Assembly: GCA_951802195.1 (NCBI GenBank)
Contig: OX637635.1
Span: 434,001 to 498,000 of the forward strand
Length of the DNA stretch: 64,000 bases
Reading direction: 5' to 3'
Origin: Tausonia pullulans
Lineage: Eukaryota; Basidiomycota; Tremellomycetes; Cystofilobasidiales; Mrakiaceae
The notes under the pieces were generated by a model. The model was not told the DNA's origin. It saw only the letters and a list, made by a program, of their open reading frames with translations, and did no database searches. The first letter of the stretch is position 1, and each line of letters starts with the position of its first letter. This document shows positions 42,965 through 54,533 of the stretch, piece by piece. Position numbers and translations under genes: made by a program.

Positions 42965-45005
42965 ATGGCGTCCGCCTCGGACCTCCGCTCCATTCTCTCC
43001 CTCCCGGCTGCGTCGACGTCCTCCCAACCAGCGTCGAAGCACCGGCCACAACCCCAAGTCAAGAAACCCGACGGCATTTCGCGCGAGCTCTTCGCTCTTA
43101 TCGGCGATAATGCGCCCTCGCTTGCTGCTGCCGCCGAGGTCGGCATCAAGTTCAAGGACCGGCCCAAAGTTCGGCGCAAGGCTGCTAAGTGGGAGTGGAG
43201 GAGATTCACGCCGTCAAGTCGGTCGGGCTTTGAGTTGGGTCACTGGGTCAGGGCGATGGATGGACAGCAGACGCATGGTGAGTTGAGGGAGGCGACGGAC
43301 GTGACTGGCCCGCCCGCCATATTGATGTGACGACGCGACTGGGCGGACGCGCATGCTTCCCTCTCATCCTCAGAGGACCCGTTCGCCAAGTACAACACAA
43401 CGACACCCGTGCTAGATTTTTCCCAAAGCGAGTACGACTCGCACCTCCGAGGTGAGTAGATCATTCCGGCGAGGCGCGTTGTTCCTTGGTTGACGCGACT
43501 CCCTTCCTTCCTGCCAGATGACGACTGGACGCAAGCCGAGACGACGTACCTCTTCTCCCTCCTTCGGACGTACGATCTCCGCTTCGTCATCGCTGCGGAT
43601 CGGTATGATTTTGAGGGCGGGCCGAAACGGTCGATTGAGGACATCAAATCAAGGTACTATAGCGTCTGTCGGCGGCTCGTCCGGACGCGACCGACGGGTG
43701 ACGAGGCGGGCAAGATGTCGATGCTCCAGCACTACGCCTTTGACCGGGGTGGGTGGTGCTCGAGCCTCTCGTTGTCGCTGTCACCTTGTTGACCATCTCG
43801 CTTCACCTTCCCCCTTCCCCTTTTCTTCATAGATCGCGAGATAGCCCGGAAGAATTACGCGTCGTCGCTGTTCCACTTGACCCCGGAACAGATCGCCGAA
43901 GAGGAGGCGCTGTATGTCGAGTGCAAGCGGATGGAGCAGCAGGAGAAGACGTTCAGGGCCGACCGTGAGGACCTGATGAAGATGCTCGCTGGGTTCGAGA
44001 GCGGTTTGCTGCCGATTCCGGGCAAGCCTGGGGAGCAGCTAGACAAGGTTCGTTGCCCGTTGACTCCGTTGCTGCTCCTTTTTGACTGATATCCTCCCTG
44101 CAGAAGCGCAAAGACGTTCTCGGCCTTGAGGGCTCCGGCTCCATCATGTCCAATAAGCGCGCCGAAAAGACGGCCAAGCAGGGTTTGTCTGGCCCTCTTG
44201 CGTGCTACCCTCCTCAGACGACTGATCACCCCCCCCCCCCCCCCCATCCAGACCTCCTCCACTGCATCCACCGCCTCCCCCTCCCCATAATGCCCACCCC
44301 AGGACACAAGTCCGCTGGCTCCTCGCACTCCACCTCTCTCCCGAACCTTCCTGTCTATCTTCGCTCCACACGAATGCCCCAACCATCTAAGCCTGCCCTT
44401 CTCCAACCGATTGTTTCCCTCCTCGCGACGCTCCGCCCACCGGTCCCTCTGCCGGGAAAACTCATCATGCCGACGCGCGTCAGCCTCGAGAGGCTGGATG
44501 GGCTCATTCTGGCGAGTCAGGGGCTGCTCGAGATGAAGCGCCAGGTTGATCGAGTTGAGCTAGAGGTCAAGACGCTGAAGGCGAGACTGGAGGCCAGGCA
44601 GGCCTCTGGGTCGGGTGGGAACACGCCAGTTACGGAGACGATGTCGGGGGGTGGTCAGTCTGCGACATCGGCACCTCCGGCTCCAGCTACGGCAACGGCC
44701 ACCATGCCTACCCAGGTCCCAGTGGAAGTGACAATGGCGGCGAGCGATAGCAGCCCGGCAGTGACTCCTGCTGCCACTGCTGCTGAGGCCGACATTTCGA
44801 TGGTAGAGCCTCCAGCGGCGACGACGTCGGCGGCAGTGACACCTGGCGCTTCAGAATCGGCGTTCGAGGAGGGTGTTGACAAGGATGGACGGCCGTTCAA
44901 GCGACCAGTGAGTTGTGGCGTGTGCTGGGATGCTGTCGACTTGAGGCTGACAGATACCTCTTCCAGCGGACGGATTCTATCGCGAGCTCGGCGATGGAGC
45001 CTTGA
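42965..45005 (+). CDS. SWC4: SWR1/NuA4 complex subunit 4 (DMAP1 homologue)
   Basis: Exons 42965-43277, 43374-43451, 43518-43748, 43833-44047, 44104-44182, 44303-44907 and 44967-45005 give 519 residues. The DMAP1/Swc4 hallmark is the SANT-like block WTQAETTYLFSLLRTYDLRF with DRYDFEGGPKRSIEDIKSRY. It is preceded by KWEWRRFTPSSR and followed by a helical region (FRADREDLMKMLAGFESGL). LRSTRMPQPSKPALLQPIVS and LIMPTR match the C-terminal homology. The tail is Ala/Thr/Ser-rich. The protein is shared by the chromatin complexes that deposit H2A.Z and acetylate H4. Intron 5 has a C-run of about 17 nt before the acceptor. An alternative acceptor near 44252 is possible. Confidence 0.92.
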
Positions 45006-45983
45006 GAGGCAAGAGAGAAACTTTGCGTGTCTGCTTGCTTCCTTGTATAATGTTTGTTTTCGAGACTGCTCCTTGAGGCGCATGTGAGAGATAGTCCAGC
45101 ATCTGGACGCCTTATTGGGGGATAATCCAGTCAGGACAGTAGGAGATGAGACGACGGCGCGCGTTGAAGTGCTGAAAGGATATATTTTCCGGCCACGATT
45201 GCCCTTCACGTGCCGATGGCATACCAATTTACTACAGGCCAGGAAAGGTCGACCAAAGACAGAGGCCGCGCATAAGTCTGTCTTCGCCTCCTCAGTCATT
45301 ATCGACCAGCAGCAACGGCAGCGCAGCTCTCATCATGCTACCTCTCGTGGACTGGTTCAAAGAGCCGGTGACCCCTTCTCTCGCTGTTTCAAGGCCAGGG
45401 CAATGCTTGCTGATCCCTAGCTTGCTTCAGTGAATCCCTTTCAGGGCCGGCAGCGGCTTGACTTTCGCGTTTTTGCGCCGCCACAACCCCAGCAGTCCAC
45501 CTACTTCGTGATGAGAGCATCTCCTCGGACTGCGAGGACAGATTGCGAAGATCCTGTGGTCAGCTTGTCTGCACGAATTGGCCTCGTCAAATGTGACCGA
45601 TGGGAGACAGGAGAAAGGAAAGCCGACGACGTCCGGCCGAACCGACCGACCGACAGCTGTCTGTCCGTCTACCGCCATTTCCGTCTATCCGTTCTCGCCG
45701 CACAGACTACTGGGTTGGCGAAGGAGAGCACTTCAAGATGAGTATCATGCCACAGACAGATCGCTTGGCGCTGTCTTGGAGTAGGAGACAGAGGATGAAC
45801 GTGGTTGGAGAATGTGAATCGAAGTCCAGCGGCGACGGTAGGTGCGTTGCACCATTCTGCTGAGGTCAACCAGGCGATGTGCGGGGGCCCATCTCCAGCG
45901 GCCAAGGCCTTTTGCGGCAAGAGCAGATTGCGAAGGCATTCCTCACCCCGACAACCACCACCTTCTCCTTCATTCTTACAATC
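45006..45983. promoter_or_regulatory. Upstream region of TPI1
   Basis: 978 bp between the SWC4 stop and the TPI1 start. It is richer in A/T than the genes and has pyrimidine-rich leader sequence (about 45940-45980) before the ATG. No gene is supported. It presumably holds the TPI1 promoter. Confidence 0.45.
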
Positions 45984-47519
<1,536 letters not shown>

Positions 47520-49126
47520 AGAAGGGGGGTTAACGGTCGAATCGCGCCGCACCGGACGCTCTTACTTGGAGAGACGAGGGTGGACCATGATGAATGGAAC
47601 TAAGGATTGGTCACAAGTAGGAATGTTGCTACTGCTCAGATAAGGGAGACGATGTGATTCGGGTAGAGGAAAGCGCGCCTCGTGCCCGACCCGCGATGGC
47701 TCCCTTTCTTTCCCTCCTTTCAGTCGACCTCGTTCTCTTGTTTCATGTGAAGGCATGACCTATGTGGAAAGACAAACTAGGGAGAAGCCCACACAACACC
47801 ACGCTTCATTCCCTCGCCTTCTCGCTGTGCCACTTCAGTCTGTCCTGAGTGATACCTTGGTAGAACAGAGGCTCTCGCTTCTCAACTGCATCAACTAGCG
47901 CTGCCTGAACTGACTGCTGACGCTGGCAGTCTTGGATGTCCTCAGGCTTTCCTCTTCCAGGAGACGCGAATGATAACAATAGCCTCCGATACGCCGCCAC
48001 TCGACTTTCTCTTTTCCCAGATTCGGTGCGCTCCTCCTCGCGATTACGGAGGTCCTTTTCCAAAGCATACTACCTCAATTTTCCGTTGGCTTGGTGTCTA
48101 TCTACGTATTCATATCGTCAAAGCGACTGATGCTGTACTGTTTGTCCCACAGCACTCCCAAAAAAGTCGTTTCCACCTCAAAAGTCCTCAGCGACGTAAA
48201 TCAAAGGTTCATCTGCTGGATCAGCCCTCTGCCAAGAGATCGAATTGACTTAAGGACGTCTACACGGAGGGAACCACTGTCGACCTCTTGGCTAGGTATG
48301 GCCGTCGTCGCGGTTACCGCTCGGCCCCAGCTCCTTCGACCAGCACGACCACCTGGTACGCAAGCTAGTCATAAGCACCATCATTATCATAGAGTTCGGG
48401 AACCCGTGCTAGATAATACTCTTACCCGATGACCAAACCTAACTGATGATGCTCCAGGACATCATCGCCTCGCACCGGCTCGAAGAGCTCCGTACCAGCT
48501 TTGACATGCGCATCGCTTCAGAGGTGCCCAGTAAGTTCCCTCTGTCCTCCTAGCACTTGCATGGCATCGATAGTTGATCTGGTCCTTTCCTTTCGCAAAA
48601 GCCGACATTATTTCTGACTACTCCGAGGCGGAGGTCTATCAACTTTGTCAACGCTGAAAAGACGCAGCCCGAGGAGGAAGGAAAGAAAGCACAGGGCCGC
48701 CCACACCGTCCGACTAGGCCGATCACATGAAGGATACTCAAGCGAGAACGAGCTCGACGAACTCAAGAATGCCTCCAAGGTTATCCAGGGGGGATCATCT
48801 GAATTTGGTTTTCAGCTAAGTGCAACCCACCGTCTAGAAGAAAAAATCAGGTTAGCTTGAGCCCTAGAGGGGGGACTCGTGAGGCATGAATCCGAGATTC
48901 ATCGAGTTGATCGAATGAGGGGACACGGTCAGGCTTCCTCTAGGCGAGCTGAACTAAAGGATCAGTCTTGCCATGTCCCTGATGGAGGTCGAGATACGTG
49001 TGTCCTTTGCCTTACTCCTCCTCCTCCGACTCTTTTTATGTATACCTCGTCCCCCCAAGCGAATCTTATTCGTCTTCACGGCGCACAAAACAACATTTGA
49101 ACAGCGAGACTGACTTGGTGGTCAAT
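47520..49126. other. Gene-poor, AT-richer stretch with decayed coding-like islands
   Basis: No intact gene is seen. Islands with coding character lie at about 48150-48300 (plus, SDVNQRFICWISPLPRDR) and 48457-48530 (plus, DIIASHRLEELRTSFDMRI, ending at a GTAAGT donor). They are followed by a frame reading FVNAEKTQPEEEGKKAQG near 48640. They cannot be joined into a gene I recognise. They could be fragments of one dead gene or a rapidly evolving one. Confidence 0.35.
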
Positions 49127-50560
49127 TTAAAACAAAGCCTTATTGTAGCCAGGCACGATGACAGCTCGGAACCTGGCAGCCCCGTTCATTATCCTCTGGT
49201 ACGCCTCCTCGGCATCCTCGAGCGCAAACCATTCGATTTGACATTCGATCCCCTATACCCGGGAGAAGAAAATGATCTTCTCGGCGTCTTGGGGCGTACC
49301 AGAAGACTAGCACGAACTCTAAGTCGCTTGGCGATGAGAAGCAGGACAGAAAGGTATAATAATTGAACGAATCAGGTCTCCGGCGACGGCATGATGAAGA
49401 GGGTGTCTCCGACAGCGAGATCGTTGACGAGTTCCTTGATAATGTTCGACGAGGGCGCGCAGGACGGCTTGACTCCGCCTCTCTTGCTAAGAGCTTCAGC
49501 TTGAGAGGCCTTAAACTGAAGGAATTGAAACGGATATTAGCTGTCAGCCTCTCCCGGAAAGGATCTGTCATTAATTCACGTTCAGCCTCCAGACGGCCGA
49601 TGTACTGCGCCGGAAGCGTACTGGCGAGCTCTTTCTTCAATTATTCGACGACAGAGGCACAGCCTTGAAACCAAGGCGTCCAACTTATTGGATTCTTGGA
49701 GAACGGGGACGGCTGTTAGGACTTGTAGGGGTCAATATTCTTTGCCAGCAAAATTCTTCCTCACTACTCACTAGCCAGGTGACCGAGTCCTCCAACGTCT
49801 TGGCCAGTAACATTATCTCCTGAATAAGTATCCATGTTTCAGGGTGATTTGTACAATGAGACAACTGGGGTGTCAGCTTTGATCCACATCTCGAGTCTCA
49901 ACGATGGATTCTGAACAATGCTGACCTGTAGGCCCTGCACAGAGCAGAGGGGCGACCTCAGCGGGATTTAAACCATCAGAGATTGCGATGGGCAGTCTCA
50001 TTGGAACCGACAATGTACTCGGCGTCTGGAGGAAAGGACTCAGAAATTGTGATCAGGTTCTGATCGTTTGCGTTTTCTCGTTCGATGGGAAACGGAGCGC
50101 ACAACCTCACGATTGTGATGCCGTGGCTACGAGCGAAAAGAAGCAAGTGGAAATCTTCTGGAAGAAATAGAGACAGATTAAGTTTTGGGACACGTGTCAG
50201 GCAGCACCAACTCTGAACATTTGCGAGCTAGTGTCCATCAGGTTGGTAGTTTCCAGGCGTAGTCGATTCGCTGATACATGCACCTGTCTCCGACCTGCCA
50301 CCTGGTCTCTCCCTCCCCGATAACGACGACATGACCACAGATCTCGCATCCAAGAACTCTTGGGAGGTAAGGGAAGGGCTCTTTGTGGACGAACGAGTCG
50401 GAATGGCAAACACCACAGGCCAGCACCGTGACGAGGATCCTCCCAACGCCAGGAAGGCACAGATTCTTTTCGGCGTTCGGCATGTCTGAAGGAGGGGAGG
50501 GGGCGAGAGGTTTAGATGTCGAAGTCAGCCCTAAACCTCTGGGGAGCCAGGAACTTGGAG
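49127..50560 (-). pseudogene. Decayed zinc-dependent alcohol dehydrogenase
   Basis: On the minus strand, pieces of a medium-chain alcohol dehydrogenase appear in the right order. They are VTVLACGVCHSDSFVHKEPF and VLGCEICGHVVVIGEGE (zinc-ligand region), PIAISDGLNPAEVAPLLCAG, GGLGHLA (Rossmann loop), KKELAST, and a C-terminal block EWFALEDAEEAYQRIMNGAA. Some joins look like old introns, but others need frame changes. In-frame stops occur near 49650 and 49240, and a one-base shift separates EYIVG from LPIAISD near 50020. The catalytic His of the usual GHE motif is replaced (GCE). Base composition is more AT-rich than neighbouring live genes. I read it as a dead paralogue. Confidence 0.7.
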
Positions 50561-50823
50561 TCACGAAGAACGTGGAGCCGGAGAGAGGTCAGAGAGATAG
50601 CTACCTCGCCCGCTTCCAGCTTTCATGCCCCATCTTGTTTTTTCCTAGCTTAATTGGTGACTTCCAGGCATCCACTCTTTTTATTGGTCGTCTCCTGGGG
50701 CGGAAATTGAGATCTGGTGAGAACACTGCATTGTCGACGAGAATCTCGCGCATCTGAAATTGTCTGCAGTGTGCCTCTCTGTACATCGGATCCTATAGTC
50801 CATCGTAAAATCAACCCCATCCT

Positions 50824-53123
50824 TCACAGTTCGCCTGAGCAAACAGCCTCGATCCACTCGACGTCGCGTCCGACCGGGGTCAAGTTGCGGATGCCCTCGG
50901 TCTCAACGACGACGACGTCCTCAATGCGAACGCCTCCCACAGGCTCGAACCGTGCGAGGACCGTCTCGTCAAGGTAGGGAGAGCCACGGTGAGGCTCGAG
51001 AAGATGAGGGGAGAAATAACATCCGGGCTCGATGGTCTGGGATAAAAGGACGTCAAAGAGGGTAATTAGATCAAAGAGGCAACAGGACTCACGACAATCA
51101 TTCCCGTTTGAAGGGGAAGCCGGAGACGGAGGAAACTGTAAAAGGATGGATGGGAGCCCTTAGGGGGCGTCGGAATCGTGTTGTTCTCGACGGGTTTGGA
51201 CGCAGAAGGGACGTCCTGTGGGCATCAAGGTCAGAATATGATTTCAAAGCAGTTGAACAGGAGAAGGAAACAAACATGGACGTCGAGACCGAGAGAGTGG
51301 CCTAGAAGAGACAAATCAGCTGAAGGTTCCCTGACAAGAGATTCGCAATCGTCCCACCTAGGCCGTGGGGAAAGAACCCAGTGCTAACTCCACTCGCGAG
51401 GATTTCGTCCTCGCTGCCACCGTGAAAGATGCCGAGCTCGAGGAAACCTTTAACAAGAACCTTATGAGCGAGCAGGTGAAGCTCGTCCCAGTGAACCCCC
51501 GGGCGAGCGTGGGCCTCGCAAGCCTTCTGCATGGCGAGGACGAGCGAGTATATGGCACGGGCCTCGGGCGTGAAGCGGCCACCGTTTCCGACAGGCATGG
51601 TCCGCGTTATGTCGGCGCCCTAAATGAGTTGAGTGAGGAGCCGGTCAGACGCTACCAACAAAGAAGAGCAAGGGTTCACTCACGTAACAGTGCGACTCAG
51701 CGCCAGCGTCAATGAGCAGAACCTGCGGAGTCCAGTCGCCCTTGAGCGTCGAGGGGTCCAGAGGGTCTGCACGGTGGTCGTGGCTGTGACCATTGGAGTG
51801 GCCGTTGGTCTCACGGGCAGAGGCAGTAAATGCTGAGGCGGTCAGGGACGTCGGGAGCGCCGCTGCAAAGGGCTATGTGGAAACAGGAGTCAACGACGCT
51901 CTGATGGGTGAGGCCAAAATCACCCACCTCGTGATTGCAGATATAGTGAAGCGTGGCGGCACGCGAACCGCTGGCGATGATGGGCATGTAGGCGAGGTGC
52001 TTCGAGCTTTGAAAGAGGGCGAGTTCAGACAGGTTCTTCAGAGCTTCAATAATGTGGATAAAAACCCACCCAGCACGACGGCAGACGGCCACAAAAATGG
52101 CCTCGGCGTCGCCCTCGCTCTCGATCTCCCACTCATTTACCCTCAGCGCTGCGTTTCTCGCCGTCACGCCACCCTCGCGCGCCGAGCCCTTACCCGCGAC
52201 GCCCTTGCCGCCGGCGAAGCGTCCGAGCTCACGCATGACAACCTCATGGGCGGCGCTCGTGATGGCGCAAGCGCGCTCCATGTCGCGGATCTCCCATGGC
52301 GTCTTGGTCAGCCGCGCGCGATGGACCGCGGGGAGGAAAGCATCATCGACGATGGTGACCGACTCAAGCGCCGAAGTGAACTCAGGGAGCGGCGGGAAGA
52401 GATCAGTCTGAGGAAGCGTGTGTAGGGTGGTCGTAACCGAGAGGACAGAGAGGTAGTCCCGGAGGGACGAAGTGAGGTCGACGTCGTGCGACTCGTGCGT
52501 TTGGGTGACGAGCTCGACCGTTGGCGGTTGGACGGACCACATCTTGGCGTCGGGGTCCTCTGGAGGGATGTAGCTGAGTTGATCATCAGAACGAGAGGAT
52601 CAGTCGGAGATGTATGACGGTGGTTCATGGGTTGGCTGTTCAACGCACAGTGTGTGCTTGAAGGCCGTTTCGGAGGCGAGCGGGGTCGTGAAAGACACCG
52701 TCACGGCCGCTCCGGGAATGTCACAGCCGGTGAGATAAAAAAAGTTGCTCTCAGGACGGTGAGGCATCTCGCCTACAAGACCCTGTGTCAGCTTGCCATG
52801 ACAGAGGTGAAGTTCAAGTCAAGCAAGCAAAGCAGCAGCGCGCGCAACGCACGGTCGGTGTCGTTGCGGAAGGGCGTCTCGTGAGAGACGAGGAGGACGA
52901 CATGTTTTCCATCCTTGAGCGTCGGAGCTAACTCTTGGAGAGTCTTCTGAGTGTCTGTGCGTAGTGGTGATCAGAAGGGGGAGATTGGCAGGGAGTCGGA
53001 GCCGTCGACACGGGACGAACGTAGAAGTGCTGGAGCACGGGCGACCAAGTCGAGTCAGCATACATATGGCCGGCTCCCCTCCTCGCTCGAGGGCAGACCT
53101 GGGAAGATGTTGGGCTGGGACAT
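50824..53123 (-). CDS. Xaa-Pro dipeptidase (prolidase), M24 family
   Basis: Exons 53064-53123, 52853-52946, 52649-52772, 52070-52573, 51928-52006, 51684-51809, 51358-51619, 51276-51301, 51093-51215 and 50824-51036 give 536 residues. All five metal ligands are visible: Asp in LLIDAGAE, Asp in GADITRTMPV, His in FFPHGLGHSLGLDVH, Glu in TIEPGCYFSPH and Glu in GGVRIEDVVV. The N-terminal aminopeptidase-P-like domain includes PESNFFYLTGCDIPGA. The enzyme is a manganese-dependent peptidase cleaving before or after proline; it is probably cytosolic, as no leader is seen. Two inserts are longer than usual, one Gly/Lys-rich (FAGGKGVAGKGSARE) and one His-rich (TNGHSNGHSHDHR), the latter from a provisional acceptor at 51810. 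Confidence 0.93.
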
Positions 53124-53650
53124 GGTGCGGCTTTCAGTTAAGTGGTGGTGGTCGTGAGAAGATCGAAAGTGCCTCTCGCTCTCTCGCTTTGCCGGTAAGC
53201 GCGTCTCTACCGCTCCTCTCCGCCGCCGACGAAGAAAGCCAAAAGCGACCACGCAGATCCTGCACAAAGGAAGACCTGTCTGTCTCGCCGCCTGCCTGTC
53301 CAAGATTATGACAACGATACGATCCCAGATTACATGTACATCCTTTCTCTCTTCCTCCTCCTGATTCTATCTAGAAGTTGCTCTGTCTTCAAATGTCATT
53401 TGGGAGGGCCTACTGGTCTTTTAAAGGGAAAGGATGAAGCCTCTGTCAGCGGCGGTAGTGGAGAGGGGCCCAACGGCGGACACACTCACGCATGGCATTG
53501 GCAGGCTGGCGCTTAGATGGTATGCATCAAGCGCTCTTGTAGGCGTCTACAGCCTCGGGGGCTTGCATTACTCGGTGTGTGGCGCATGGCGCGCAGGTCG
53601 GACGCGCCCATCCGTGATCCGCCTCGACGTTTGACGACCAGCTAGCCGCT
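53124..53650. other. Intergenic stretch
   Basis: 527 bp upstream of prolidase and downstream of the 114-residue gene. CT-rich around 53340-53370. No gene is supported. Confidence 0.4.
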
Positions 53651-54046
53651 TCACATAGTCTCCATCGACTCCAAAACATCAGCGAGAGTGTCGACATTCT
53701 TCTTCGCATTCGCCCGGCGCATCGAGGCCGTCGTTGGGGGGGCAGGCTTGTCCTCCGGCAGCTTGCGAATCTGGGTTAAGATCCTCTAGCATGTCAGTAA
53801 CCTGCCGACGCCGACGCAGGGTTAAGCAGTACCCACCATCCCGGGGATGAGTCCCTCGGCGCCTCCGCCGACCCGGAGCGACTCCATGAGCTCCCTGTCG
53901 GCCTCCTTCTCGCTCTCGTTCCGCCGCTTGGGCTTCTTGGACGAGGTCTTTGCGTGGGCGGCCTCCCGGGACTTGTCGCCCAGCGGCTTGCTGATCGATG
54001 ACCGCGTCTTGGAGTAAGATGGCTTCTTGGGCTTTTGAGGGGGCAT
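53651..54046 (-). CDS. Small basic protein of unknown function, 114 residues
   Basis: Exons 53837-54046 and 53651-53785. The N-terminal half is Lys/Ser-rich (PPQKPKKPSYSKTRSSISK, KTSSKKPKRRNESEKEAD) and looks nuclear. A short motif GAEGLIPGM spans the end of exon 1. The second half is RILTQIRKLPEDKPAPPTTA followed by NVDTLADVLESMETM. The single intron keeps frame and has good splice sites. No family is recognised. Confidence 0.6.
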
Positions 54047-54533
54047 GCTGAGAGGCTGGTGGATGGTGAGGAGGCCACAGTCGAGCTTTTGGGAGTGGAG
54101 GGAGGAATGGTAGGGTCAGTGCGGGAGGCCCCTGAGGATGCGTCTCACTCTTGCGATGCTCCTTCCGCCGCGAACAACGACCTCAAACAGCATGGATCTC
54201 GACAAACCCGCTCCTTTATTGCCACCGAGTTCGCAAGCCAGCGGAGTTGCTCTTTCTTTCCTCTTGATGGGACTGAGGCTAACGGGTCTGGATGTTCCTG
54301 CCGATCCGCATCGACTCGGCGCGCTTACAGCCTGATCCGGACGGCACTTGAACAACTCTTCTTGCATCTTCACATCCCAGCATGTTTCCCATTGCCTTAC
54401 TAATATTAGAAACAACGGCTGCGTTTCTCACAACGGCTACGTTTCTCACAACGGCTGCGTTTCTCACAACGGCTGCGTTTCTCTTAAGAAAGAAGCACGG
54501 GCGGGTTGGCTGCTCTCAACAACTAATATCTCC
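54047..54533. repeat. Upstream region of glyoxal oxidase with an 18-bp tandem repeat
   Basis: Divergent spacer of 487 bp. At about 54412-54484 a unit close to AACGGCTGCGTTTCTCAC repeats four times with one or two mismatches. It lies about 50-120 bp upstream of the glyoxal oxidase ATG. Confidence 0.7.

Noticed and set aside
44252-44302. Extra coding segment at the start of SWC4 exon 6
   Set aside because: It is open and in frame, but strongly pyrimidine-rich and lacks family similarity; the downstream acceptor was preferred. It remains an alternative.
49955-49985. A tRNA T-arm-like sequence (GGTTTAAATCCC on the minus strand)
   Set aside because: No acceptor stem or anticodon arm can be formed around it, and it lies within the dehydrogenase pseudogene.
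54412-54484. Tandem repeats as a CRISPR-like array
   Set aside because: Units are directly adjacent 18-mers with no spacers, in a eukaryotic promoter.
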